From Eunapius fragilis (Eukaryota; Porifera; Demospongiae; Spongillida; Spongillidae): a stretch of 64,000 nucleotides of DNA. Position numbers and translations under genes: made by a program. Where the stretch lies: positions 62,001-126,000 of the forward strand of contig OY811987.1 of assembly GCA_963681505.1 (NCBI GenBank), written 5' to 3'. Shown here piece by piece: positions 22,601 to 38,558 of the stretch. How positions within the stretch are numbered: the first letter of the stretch is position 1; every line of letters starts with the position of its first letter. The notes below the pieces were generated by a model, which was not told the DNA's origin, made no database searches, and saw only the letters and a list, made by a program, of their open reading frames with translations.

Positions 22601-25600
22601 GCATTTTAATTAATATTTAATAATTAACTGATTACGATTTTGACAAACTTTATGAGCCTCAGCGATAGCCTTCTTCAGTTCATCTCTGGTCTGCACCCTG
22701 TTGTTGACAATCAGCCTTTCAGGTAAATATTGTTCAACCTCATCGTAGCGTGAAGCCATGGTTGAATCGTAGTCCCCCCACAAGACTTGAGCTTGCAGTC
22801 CAGCTAGCTGCAAAGCGACATTCTCGTTCACTGGGAACTCATCCAACTGTAGAGAGAAAGCTTTGTCATATCTAATAGCCTTACCCTAAAAAGGTAAATC
22901 TAACCTTGACCACTGAGTGTACAGCCTGCGCATACATCAGATGGTACTCCACAGGGTCCTCTGGTATCTCCTTAGGTTTACGGAATAACCTCTTTCTGAA
23001 CACAAACTTGCTGTCTCCCCCTCCGAGGGCAGCTACGTATGATGGCTTGTGGGACAAGGTTACATACTTTGTCATGGTAACAGAAGACCTCTTATCTCGT
23101 TCCCACTGAGACAGTATGTCAGCTATGTAGTCGTGTGCTTTTATGAAGTGCTCCTTTTCAGGATTCACCTGCGGCGGAAGGTACATTAATGTGACTTGGA
23201 TGGATGTCTGCTTAATACGTCTGGGGGGTGCTTACTTCATATAGAGCCCACCCATCTACGTTGTGAAGGTCGATTCTTTCTGCCAAAGCTTTCACTACAT
23301 CTCCTGCTGAGTCAGATGGGTGCACACTCATGGCCTTTGCCTTGCCATCGAGGAAGTAGAAGCGACATATCAGGGGATTCAGGTTCTTCACGGCCTATAT
23401 ATGGCAAGAGCAAGATTAGAGTTTGAATACATCACGTCACTCAAAAAGGCTCACAGCTATCTCAATAGACGAGGGTGGGAACCTTCTGGCAGTGACCTTT
23501 GTAAGCCTCATCGTGTTGAGACAGTAGGAAGCATATGAACCAACCAGTTTGCTGGTTGCACTGACTTGAAAATATGCTTGTAAGAACTGCAAAGGAAACG
23601 CATTCACTTGTGAGTTATGATTCACCGCATGGACACAAGCTGACAAAGGTGGTCTGAAAATGGCTGACCTTGTTAAAGTTCTTGCTTGGAGAGAAGGCTA
23701 CAGTGCAGAGAGCCATAAAGTGCCAGCCTTTTAGGACTGCGTCTTCTTTAGGGTTGTCAGTCACCTGACGAATCAGCTGGCAAAATATCTCATCTCTCAG
23801 TTCAGGTCGCTCGATCCCATAAGCAATGGTGCTCTGGATGGTTAGGATGGCCTGCTCTGGCTTAAGCTCTCCTTTCAACAGTTTACAAAGGTCTTTAAAG
23901 ATGTTGCAAGCCAGGTTAACATTCTCTGGGTCATGCATGTGGACCAATGATGTTGGTAAGCTCCCGGACTTAGAATATGACAACATCTCAGCCTTGGGAA
24001 TGGCATCAGTGACCTTAGGCGCCCTGCGGAGGGTAAGGGTACTGAACCCCCCAGTGTCCCTTGGGAAATCATTGAAGTACATCTCTGCAAACTTGAGCAT
24101 GGGATAAGCACTGGGGTCAAAGCGCTCCTCCCTTGGTCCCTGATCCTCCTCTATCCCCAATGGCTTCCTTTCCACCCTGCGTCTCCTCCGTTCTGTCCTA
24201 GACAACTCCGCTGGCAAGCCAGTCTTTGCTCCTTCGCCTTTGGCCTGGGGACCAGTCCTGACATTCTCCCCTCCTTTGGCCTGGGGACCAGTCCTGACAT
24301 TCTCCCCTCCTTTGGCCTGGGAACCAGCCTCGCCTCCTTTGGCCTGGGGACCTGTCCTGGTAGCCTCGCCTCTGCTCTGGGCACCAGCCTGAGGTGGTTT
24401 TGGAGCTGGGCGTGTAGGTTTGCGGGTAGAGGGAGGGATGGCCTCTTGTGCCTGTTGGAACTGACTCTCCAACTCTGCAGTCACTACATCAACAAAAGCC
24501 TTTTCCTCTTTGCCCTGATGTTTGGTTGTGTCCTCCAGTATCTTAAATATATCATTTAGGTCCACGTCAGTCTCCACCTTCTGGCTTTTGTGTTCTGCCA
24601 ACCTAGCTAATGTCAACAGCTCCATTTGAGCTGCCTTGAAAGACTCCTCCATGCTTCGCTCGGCCTTCTCTTTGGCTACCCTCTCATCTTCAAGCCTCTT
24701 AAGCCTTCGTCTCTCCTCCTCCTCAGCTTGCTTCTTCTTCTTAAGTGCAGCCACAAGTTCTCTGGCCAGAAAGCCTCGGAAGTGAGACTGCATGGTGATA
24801 GCCGCACGTCTGATCTTCAAGAAGGCAATGCGTTGTCGACTTCCTCTGAAATGCTTTTGCAGGACAATAGTTGCAGCTCGCAATTTCACAAACTGCTTCC
24901 GAGCTGAATACCCTCTCCACACCTTCTGAATGATGACCATCTTCTGAGCTAGTAAGATCTTACGTCTGTCTTCAAGTGGTTCAAAAACACTGTTTCTCAG
25001 GAACACGCGAGTCTTTCCAACTTGCCATTCAGTTTCAGGTAATGCAAGGCTCTTCAGAATGTACATAGCTGCAGCTTTGTCATCCTGGGGTAGGCTGGTA
25101 TCCTTGTCGGCAAGGCAACGATACTTCTTGAGGAAGTCTTTAGCAGCCACATGTACAGGGTACCCCTGGGGGGTAGAGGGGGTAGAGGGGGGCAGAGGGG
25201 GTAGAGGGGGGCAGAGGGGGCAGAGGGGGGCAGGTAGAGGGGAGCAGAGGGGGCAGATAGGGGGAGTAGAGTCATGTCACATTGTCAAGTGGTGTTGAAC
25301 ATACCTCCTTCCTGATTCGCACAATATCCAACATCCCCGAGTACCTTAGTTGCATGATGATGAGGTCATCGTCATAGTAACTGGATAGCTTGGCATTATT
25401 GGGCTTCAAACACCTCACATACCTAAGGAAAGTGTCACACCCACGTCATGATGCCCACCCACACCATCAATGGGATGTCCATATCCACACTGCCACACCC
25501 ACACTGCCACACCCACACTGCCACACCCACACTGCTGTGGCTTACCAGGGAGTGGTGGAGTCAAGCACATCGACCAATGCGATTAGCTGAGTCCGAAAAG

Positions 25601-28348
25601 TATCTCCAACCGTTGGCTTCCCAGAACCCTTTAGAGTAGGAGGCATCATATAACCCATCACATGACCCATCACATGACCCATCACATGACCCATCACATG
25701 ACCCATCACATGACCCATCACATGACCCATCACAATACCTTTGTCTTCGTGCCACTGATCAGACTTTTGGATTTGGTAGCTTTGCTTTTGGCTAGCTCCA
25801 GGTAAGTTGAGAGGAAATCCTGGTGGGCGTGGCAATGTGAGTACTAACTCTTTAATGCATACTTATTATGGTAATTTAGTAGATAGCCACACCCACACAC
25901 CCACACACCCTGGCCTTTCATCTGTTTGTTAATAATACATTTACACTCCACCATACCTTGCCTGAACTTGCCCCATTGCTACCCCATAACTTGCCCCATT
26001 GCTATCCCATAACTTGCCCCATTGCTATCCCATAACTTGCCCATTGTTACCCCATAACTTGCCCCATTGCTACCCCATAACCGGCCTCTTTATAACTTAC
26101 TCGGTATTTGCACATCCTTTGCACAAACTCCAATGATGACTGCTCTAGGTAATCAAACAACATGTCTTGCTGCACGTCTTTGTTCTTATCCAAAAAGCCT
26201 CTGACTGTGTAGGTGACTGGACCAGCGTAATGGCGGACTGTGAACTCCACCCCCCAACGCCTCTTGTCCTCTCCCTTGACAAAGTAGCTGTGTGTCCCCA
26301 ACTCGTGATGGAGCTTGCTCAGGTAGGACTCATCTTTGCCCTGTAGGGACAGTCCAATACAATTAACCCTGAAATACAATTAACCCTGAAGTATCTACTA
26401 TTCCTGTTACATGTAATTCATACCCCGGGAAGCCATGTACTTACCCCGGGAAACATACACTCCTCATCGAGTAGTCTGAGGATACACTTGGGAGGCTTCT
26501 CAATGAGCTCCAGGCAAAGTGTGTTGTCAGTGAAGTTGATGTGTGAGTACTTGATCCCATCTTCTTTGTACTAAAGGTAGGATAATCACGTCACCTTTTC
26601 CAACGTCACCTTTCACTTACTATGGCTTGTTCAAGGGCAAACACGTAATGGTTGAAAAATTTGTGCAACTTTTCATTTGTGTAATTGATACACAACTGTT
26701 CAAAGGAGTTCAGCTGTTTGGAACCAAAAGGTTTAGTAGTGACATCACCACATTGTGAGAGAGGTGGAGTTACATGCACACCTTAAAGTTTTCAAATCCA
26801 AATATGTCAAGGACACCAATGAATCGCGTTAGCTCAGTGCCAGGATTGGTGCAAGAATTGATCTGTTGGACCAACCAAGTGAACGTTCTCGAGTACAGAG
26901 CTTTGGCCATGGCATGTCTGTTCTCTCGTGCCTACAATATGGTCACTATGGTAACTGCACCAAACACAGCCACACCCCATGTCATACCTCCTGGTACTTC
27001 AAAGCAATGTCAGTAACTGTACCCTTCACTGTTATTTGTCTGGTGGTACAGACTTTGGTCACATGAGCTTCTGAGATACCAAGCAAGGCTGCAATCTTTT
27101 TCACCACCAGCTTGTCCTCTGGTAGTAGTTCACCAGTTTCATTTTCAGTATCTCTAAACTTAAGGTTTCCGAGCCATAATATGGCTGAAAGCACACGGAA
27201 GATTCCGGTGGTCAGCTCAGGAGCCACCTGAAGAACCTGGAGAGGGAACACTATTTTATTCAATTATCATCTTTTTAAGCAGGTCCATTACCTCCAAGGC
27301 CAGCCGTAACTGATCGAACATTGCCGAGTCGTTGACTCCATCCAACTCGTAACATCCGCTCTGATTGAGGTACGCGAAGGTGCTGGCGGGCTCAAGCATC
27401 AACTCTTGTCTGAGTTCTGCATTGTTCATAGCAGCAGCGACCATCTGGTAGAATGCGTGATAGTTGCGCTCATTTGCAGACTGGAAGGTTACACGCGACA
27501 GTTCCAGCAAGTAGTCTTGTATGATACAACCACTAATCTGCTGTAATTTGTCGTCAAAGCACACTTGAATGAACTTGCCAAAGCGAGAACTGTTATCATT
27601 GCGAACAGTCTTTGCATTTCCTTAAAGCAATGCATAGCATTGAAATTAAGTCTCATTCTATCTATAAACGTCCACTCAAACATACCGAAGGCCTCCAGCA
27701 CCGTATTGGCTTCCAAGATCTGGTGTTCGACCCACTGTGTGACACTGCTCGTTACGGAGCATAGGTATTGAAGGATGAACTTCGTTGTTTCCGTTTTTCC
27801 CGCACCACTCTCCCCGCTGATGACGCAGGATTGGTTCCTGCTCTGGTCCCTCAAATAGCGAAGAGCTGACTCTGCAATAGCGAACACGTGAGGCGGTTGG
27901 TCCCCGATCTTCGTGCCGTTGTACTGCTTCACAGTATCCTGCAATAGTTGGAGACTCACGACATGGCACAGGCAAATTATCCGAGCTACGTACCGATTCG
28001 TAAATTCTTAGCTGGTGATACGGATTGACTGCTACCAGGATTGTTCCGGTGTAGGTCTGGCAAACCAAACATTTTCAGTACACCACGTTATCGGACACTC
28101 CCGTCACTGCTTACATAGATTCTGTCACTTTGGTAGCGCACTTTGAGATTCGTGTTAATTCCATATTCGTCGATTTCACTGATCACGGTCATATCTGGAA
28201 CCCCATCTTGGGGCGTGGCACCTGCAACGAGGGAAAAGCGCTCGCTAGCTACGCCCCCTTGTTGCACCATCCAACAACAGTCGTACTAATTGCACGGTTA
28301 TAACGTACCTTCTGTGATTAGTCGTGGCCTGTCGAGTAGCGAGCTCAT
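19648..28348 (-). CDS. Unconventional myosin with tandem MyTH4-FERM tail
   Basis: Actin motor starting at ATG 28348 ([13 protein letters not shown]; exon 28348-28309). The motor domain is complete: [21 protein letters not shown]-loop GESGAGKT (about 27810), switch [11 protein letters not shown] (about 27590) and switch [10 protein letters not shown] (about 26800). The neck has about three IQ-like motifs ([39 protein letters not shown]), then a charged single-helix-like stretch ([20 protein letters not shown]) and a Pro/Lys-rich linker. The tail is MyTH4-1 (about 24100-23700), FERM-1 (23640-22110), MyTH4-2 (about 21800-21150) and FERM-2 (about 21050-19700), ending at the stop 19648. I see no SH3 between the two units, unlike class VII and XV, so it resembles class XXII. 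Such myosins act in filopodia and stereocilia-like protrusions. More than 20 exons are used, and not every junction was phased. Confidence 0.88.
20525..20642. repeat. CCAGCCCGCCA minisatellite
   Basis: Units of about 20-36 bp (CCACCAGCCCACTGCCAGC type) in a myosin intron. They begin about 12 nt after the donor at 20652 on the minus strand. Confidence 0.85.
24225..24370 (-). repeat. In-frame 30-45 bp coding repeat in the myosin linker
   Basis: Encodes repeated [14 protein letters not shown] decapeptides between the IQ/helix region and MyTH4-1. Copies are nearly identical at DNA level, so the tract probably varies in length between alleles. Confidence 0.85.
25160..25265. repeat. Purine-rich minisatellite (GGGGGCAGAGGGGGTAGAG)
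   Basis: Myosin intron array of imperfect 15-20 bp units. The minus strand gives a polypyrimidine tract near the acceptor of the exon that ends in the IQ region. Confidence 0.88.
25640..25737. repeat. 12-bp minisatellite, about 8 copies
   Basis: Unit CATGACCCATCA. On the minus strand it starts at about +6 of the myosin donor GTATTG (25738). Confidence 0.93.
25960..26090. repeat. 23-bp minisatellite, about 5 copies
   Basis: Unit near ATAACTTGCCCCATTGCTATCCC, starting within about 15 nt of the myosin donor at 26100 (minus strand). Confidence 0.88.
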
Positions 28349-28628
28349 CCTGTTCTGCTGCAGCTGTAGCTTCTACTCGGAATACAACGCTGCAGTGCGA
28401 ATACAGAGGCACGCCCAATTGGACATTACCCTGCTCTTGCGCATGCGCAAAACGTCGTACTCTTTATGCACATGCTCGCGCAGGGTTTGTTTATTTAATT
28501 TTTACGTAATCATGTAGTATAGTAAGATAGAAAATATAATATAATATACATGGATATACATAATACATATAGATAGAACTTAAAAATATACAAATAAACA
28601 TATTTATGCACATTAGCAAATACAAATT
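28349..28628. other. Myosin upstream region, no gene seen
   Basis: Divergent spacer upstream of the myosin ATG. The first 150 bp are mixed sequence, followed by AT-rich DNA (ATATAATATAATATACATGG). No coding exon or RNA gene recognised. Confidence 0.5.
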
Positions 28629-28905
28629 CTACTCATAAGCTGATGTTGGTAGTCCAGCCCCATCATCTATGTGTATAGCACTCCTCCATTTCACTCTGCT
28701 TCCTCTTATACACAGATTTGTGGCTCTTATAGCAAATGCCAACCTCGCCCTTACCCATCCAGTCACTTCACTTAGTGGTTTTTCCCACTTCAATGCTATT
28801 TTTTTTGCTAAAAGTTTCATGACAGAGTTAGCTTCACGAGAAAGGACACCATCAATTGAGGTGACAAAAGGGGTGAAAGATGCATGTCCTAAAACTCTCG
28901 CTAAA
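28629..28905 (-). mobile_element. Remnant of a retroelement protein C terminus
   Basis: A minus-strand frame without a start encodes VLARVLGHASFTPFVTSIDG, then EANSVMKLLAKKIALKWEKP and RATNLCIRGSRVKW, before a stop at 28629. This pattern (FTPhV..hG, then a Lys-rich helix, then hRhhhLCIRGSR) resembles the C-terminal tails of reverse-transcriptase proteins common in invertebrate genomes. I assign it from memory of that pattern. An in-frame TGA lies upstream and nothing of the polymerase core is present, so it is a dead fragment. Confidence 0.5.
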
Positions 28906-28989
28906 ACCGACGAATTTCAAGTAATGGAAATGGTCGTACGTAACGCTGAAAATAACAAAAACAAGAAGTGTTTCATTATTGCAAGTTAA

Positions 28990-29310
28990 ACTTTTTATAT
29001 CTACATAATGTGTAATGCTGTTCATATGTACACCTAAAAGGAAATTTAAAAAGTTTAGTTAGAAGTAGGATAAACAAATTTTTGTGTGTAGACGCCTTAG
29101 TTATTCATGATTCACGATTATTTAATAGAATTCATAACATTACACTGCGCGGTGCGATGAATCCATTAAACAAATCATGGAATATAAACATGGACCACAG
29201 CCTTACGTACATGTATAACGCAAGTTTGCTTTTCAACTTGTACAAATACAAACAATAAACAATGAAACAGAAAAGAAACACAAAAGGGCAAAAAGGGAGC
29301 TTGTAAGAGA
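28990..29310. other. Intergenic region, no gene seen
   Basis: AT-rich sequence between the retroelement remnant and the last poly(A) polymerase exon. No open frame or RNA feature that I can support. Confidence 0.5.
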
Positions 29311-34295
<4,985 letters not shown>

Positions 34296-34431
34296 GACGG
34301 TAGAAGCCTTGAACGCCGTCTTCCCAGCGACGGCATTAAGTAACACAATTTGATCGTTGGGTTTGAGTACAGCCGCTACAAACACAGTCACAACGATTCA
34401 CGCGACGGCGCCACCACCTGGACTTAGGCGC

Positions 34432-34675
34432 ATGCGCAACGGGAAAGTAGGACTCGTTCCCACCGATGTTGCTAAGTGCACACCCTTGTCTTTTACTGGT
34501 ACATGTACGTACTGTACTCTTCTTTCCCTTTCACCCAGATGTACACCAAGTGCCAAAGAAGGGCAAAGCTAGCAATGATAGACACACATTTGATCGCAAT
34601 TTGAATAAAGCTTATCAGCCCCAGAGCCCAGACTTACAACAGCCATATATTGGATTGACATGTATAGAGTGTTAA
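34432..34675 (+). CDS. Small uncharacterised protein, low-confidence model
   Basis: The best-supported part is an exon 34539-34675 after a good acceptor (TTTCCCTTTCACCCAG). It encodes VHQVPKKGKASNDRHTFDRN and ends GLTCIEC. A possible first exon is 34432-34504 (MRNGKVGLVPTDVAK), joined through a 34-nt GTACGT-AG intron, giving about 70 aa. That intron is shorter than any other here, so the join is doubtful. The stop lies 21 bp from the convergent TYW5 stop, and the start is head-to-head with poly(A) polymerase. I do not recognise the family. Confidence 0.3.
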
Positions 34676-34696
34676 CATTCAAATTAGGGCACAGGA

Positions 34697-35876
34697 CTAT
34701 GATGCCATGTCTTGTTTGTGTACATATCTGGATGATATTTTAGAGGCCAATGTTCTTGCATAAAAGTCCCTGTAGTCCTCAGGTAGCTCATCCAAGGCAG
34801 CGAGAGCTTTCTCAACCATCTGCATAGCCTTCTGAGCATGCAGTGGGTCTTTGTTGCCATAAGTATCCTTGGGGTCATAGAAAGGTGCATCCAGATGTCG
34901 CCAGAATATGTTAACTGCTACTCCAAACTGCTCAGACTTCACATTATGAAACCACAAGGCAGGGATGAACAGAACGTCTCCCGGCTCCAGTGTGCAGCTA
35001 TGGTGCACCACATGCTCAAACAGAGGGAATGCCTTAAGGTCTGGACTGTCAATGTCCAACACTGCACTCTTGTCCCCCACCATATAAAGATTGGCCACCT
35101 CCTTAGGGCTGAACAGGACAACACGCTTCCTCCCTGTTACCTGTACTAATAAGTTGTCCATCACCTACAGTGGGTGACGACAGGTGGCTGGGGCATAACA
35201 TACAGTCAGGCAATGGGTCTAACATACGTCAAAGTGAGTCCACAGTGTTACTTGTGCCGAACCAATTCTGAACACAGAGGAGAAATACTGATTGTGCTCA
35301 AAGAAAAACGGAAGCTTTATATCATCAGCAAGCTCCGGAAATTGTGCGTACAGATCTGCCACATCCTATAGACGGATAAATAGAGGGAAAATTTAAATTT
35401 AAAAAAATACGCATATCATTCGGCTTACCCTTACCTTTCGAGGGTCATTGCCTAACGACCGTAGGTAGTACTTCTCATCCTGGCCCAACATAAGTTTAAC
35501 CGCATATTTCTGCGATTACCGCCATACTTACTGCACAAAGGAAGTACTGTTCCTGGACGGATCTATTTGCACGTCGGACGAACTCATCAAACGGCAGAGT
35601 CCTTGAAAGCATGTCATTAGTGCATCTGTTATATGCACGGCAAATTGCATACCTATACACAAAATTCTTTCGAATGAAGTCCATACGGGAAACGGGTGTC
35701 ACGTGAACTTTTACCGCTTTCTCCCCGCATTTTCTGCACAGGTAGTCTGGCGTCCATAAGGAAGGCGCGTCACCGAGGTCTATGCCTTTTAGTACCATTG
35801 GTATTCTTTTGCAGTAGACCTTCGTCATAAAATCTTCCTTAGTTGAGACATGAACTGTGGGAACTTCCGTATGCAT
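34697..35876 (-). CDS. TYW5: JmjC tRNA wybutosine-synthesising hydroxylase TYW5
   Basis: Fe(II)/2-oxoglutarate dioxygenase that hydroxylates wybutosine-type bases at position 37 of tRNA-Phe. Five exons: 35876-35653, 35601-35532, 35479-35435, 35365-35228 and 35164-34697, giving 314 aa (human 315). Conserved segments: MVLKGIDLGDAPSLWTPDYL, RMDFIRKNFVYRTLPFDEF, FSSVFRIGS, then LWTHFD|VMDNLLVQVTGRKR (the His-x-Asp metal ligands) and PGDVLFIPALWFHN (the second metal His). The C terminus ELPEDYRDFYAR is also TYW5-like. It is head-to-head with the SAM-ARM gene. Confidence 0.95.
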
Positions 35877-35969
35877 GGTCTTGTACCAGTTATAACTAAT
35901 TAACTAATTAATTAAAGTGTGTGATGACGTGACGTGACGTTTCGCGTAATCACAGATCCGCAGGACGAT
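35877..35969. promoter_or_regulatory. Bidirectional TYW5/SAM-ARM promoter with overlapping TGACGT sites
   Basis: A 93-bp spacer separates divergent ATGs. It contains TAACTAATTAACTAATTAAT (AT-rich) and three TGACGT half-CRE motifs overlapping by one base (35925-35940). CREB/ATF-type control is an inference from the motif alone. Confidence 0.5.
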
Positions 35970-38411
35970 ATGGGGGGAAGTGAGAGCCGAAACGAGAGCC
36001 GTCCACACGCTGCTTCTGTCTCGGCGCCACCTCGCGCCAGATTGGCATCAAGCGCTAGCTTACCAGGGTCCTTAGCGGACAGGAAACCCGCGAACCTTGG
36101 TCACGGTCTGAAGTCATTTTTAAGAGACAGCAATTTATCAGGACTGGAGTATCGCCTGCGACTTGCCGGGTACTACACGATGGAGGACCTATTAAAAACG
36201 AACGAAGATAGGCTAAAAGCGAGTGGTCTAACACCGCTAATGACCAGCAGGCTTATTAAGGCCCTCACCGATTACCACCGAAACAAGCCCAGGTCCGCGG
36301 CTCCTTTAAAGCCGGTGCGACAAGGCGCCAACATCCGCCAGATACCACCACAAGAGGCACTCGCTATTCGGAAACGTAACGTGAAGAGAACTACCAGTCA
36401 GGGCCAGAGTACAAGTGACAACGGGCCTCCACCCAGAAATGCAGCCCAGGTTAAACTTTTGTCGCCTGCAGACACACCAGATGCCCACTTCGTCGCGCGG
36501 TACAACAGTTCAGACCAGCTTGATGGGGCTGCGAGTAGGAGGTGGTCCATCGCGGTGTCAAAAGGCTCCTCACTACAGAGCAGCCTGTCATTACCAGAGG
36601 GTCTGTGCGCATGCGTTGCCACTACTTCCAGCCTGCCGATACGGTCCTACTCCTGTCCCGTGGTCGTTAACTGCCCTCCTTCCTTCTCTGCCTCATCTTC
36701 GCTGGCAGAAGCTGTGCTCAGTGAGGACTACGATGAAGCAGCACAGGCACTGAAGTTACTCTGCCAAACATACTCACAGCAACCAGAGCTAAAGACTGTC
36801 TTGTCAGGTTTTGATTGTTTAGAGCTGACAGTGAAAGCTTTACAGCTGTGGTACGAAGATGTGTCAATAGCCGAGCGAGGGTGTCGCTTTATCAAGCTCC
36901 TGACAAGAGGTAAGCTGCACCTCCTCCCCAGTCCCAACACTTCCCTCTTCCCCAGTTTCAACTCTTGCTTCCCATGGGTTGCGTTGGTCCGCAGGTAGAT
37001 GTACCATTCCTTCTGGTGCAATGCTGGCTGTGTTGGATGCCATGTGCTCACACCCTAATGAGGTCAGAGTGCAGCTACAAGCATATCTAGCGGCTGCCAA
37101 CATAGGCCGAGCAGGTTAGTCATGATTATTAACAGGTGAGTCATTGTACATTGGCCGACTATACTATTTTGTACTGGAGGAGGAACAGTGTATGCTGGGA
37201 ACCCTGTTTATTATCTAGATAGCCACATCTCCCAGTTGTGGTGTTTTCATGTGATGCCTATTTAACCCTCAAAGCTCCCCAGAGCTGCAAGGCTGTTGTG
37301 TTCAGAGGTGGCATGTCTGCTGTGGTGGCGGGCACAGAACGTTTCTATGACAACTTTTCAATCCAAATTGCTGGCCTGTCGTTGCTGTCTGTGGCTTTTG
37401 CAGGAGGTTGGTGGGTGTGGTTACTTTCAGTACTGGTCACAGGTTGTTACTCTACAGAGCCCGAGGGAAGACTGAAGTTTTTGACAGAACATGCCAGGAG
37501 TGTGGACTGGGTGATCACTTCCATGAAGTTATATGGACAGAACATTGCATTAATGGAGGGCAGCTGTGCCTTCTTTGCCCTGCTAATGGTGGGAGGTGAG
37601 CAGCAGTCTTATCTCAACCCTTTAAGTTCTCACTTAGGGTTTGCGTGTGTATAAGACCCGTTCTTACCCCATAGTTTGCCATCAGATGGAGTGTACTCTG
37701 CTACTGCTAGTGGTGGAACAAGTACTTAGATCAATGAATGCATTCCCCCAATGTGAAGCTCTGCAGGTGTGGGGTTGCAAGGTGATAGCCCATGTGACTA
37801 CTGCATCAGGTGAGTGTGTGTGTGTGTGTGTGAGGGGTGTGGGGTTGCAAGGTGATAGCCCATGTGACTACTGCATCAGGTGAGTGTGTGTGTATGTGTG
37901 TGTGTGAGGGGTGTGGGGTTGCAAGGTGATAGCCCACGTAACTACTGCATCAGGTGTGTGTGTGTGTGTGAGGGGTGTAGGGTTGCAAGGTGATAGCCCA
38001 TGTGACTACTCAGGAGAGAGAGTGTGTGTGGTTATGGGTGTATTGATTGTTAATGTGTTCATCTCTTCCAGACCTCCTCAGTGATCCAACTCTTGCTGTG
38101 CAGTGTGTGCAGGCAGTGATAGGGACCGTGATGCTCCACAGAACTGCACCAGCTGTGCAGACGTGGGGAGCGTATGCACTTTACCAGATCATCAGCAGTA
38201 GCACTCTAAGAGGTATGCACACACCCAGGGGACCCACATATGTGTAGCTGTGAGAGAGATGGTTCATCCCTTCTCTCTGCACACAGCCTCCACTGTCATC
38301 ACTGCTGTGCATAGGGACACTTTGGTTGAGCTGTGTCGCGGAAGGGCAGCTGGTCTTACTGAGGAGGCCAACATGTATCTGTCTTACCTTCAAACTGTAC
38401 TGGAGATGTGA
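35970..38411 (+). CDS. SAM domain plus armadillo-like helical repeat protein
   Basis: Start at ATG 35970 (MGGSESRNESRPHAA). Exons: 35970-36909, 36994-37114, 37275-37406, 37458-37595, 37675-37809, 38072-38212 and 38287-38411, all joined in phase 1. A SAM domain follows a basic disordered N terminus (SFLRDSNLSGLEYRLRLAGY..LIKALTDYHR). A Ser-rich linker comes next. From about residue 255 there are alpha-helical repeats (EDYDEAAQALKLLCQTYSQQ, AMLAVLDAMCSHPNEVRVQL, ALMEGSCAFFALL) resembling ARM/HEAT repeats, and the protein ends LSYLQTVLEM. SAM precedes ARM, the reverse of SARM1, and there is no TIR domain. A scaffold role is inferred. I do not recognise a named family. Confidence 0.75.
37766..38015 (+). 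repeat. Tandem repeat of an exon 3' end plus its splice donor, 4 copies
   Basis: The last 44 nt of exon 37675-37809 (GTGTGGGGTTGCAAGGTGAT onward), its donor GTGAGTGTGTG and a TG tract are repeated three more times in the intron with few changes. Copies 2 and 3 keep a GT directly after GCATCAG. The last copy lost the GCAT. Confidence 0.93.
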
Positions 38412-38558
38412 TGTCACCTGATAGTGAAAGAAAAGTATATCTGCTACCTGTTGTTTGTTCGCAGACTGAAAGTACTCATATTTGGAAGTACACATATTGA
38501 CTTCAGAAAATTTATTCATGTGCATTTTACCACATTGTAATTTTATAACAATACAGTT

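Noticed and set aside
28669..28989. Plus-strand 106-residue open frame
   Set aside because: It is the complement of the retroelement remnant, whose minus-strand reading has the recognisable motif.
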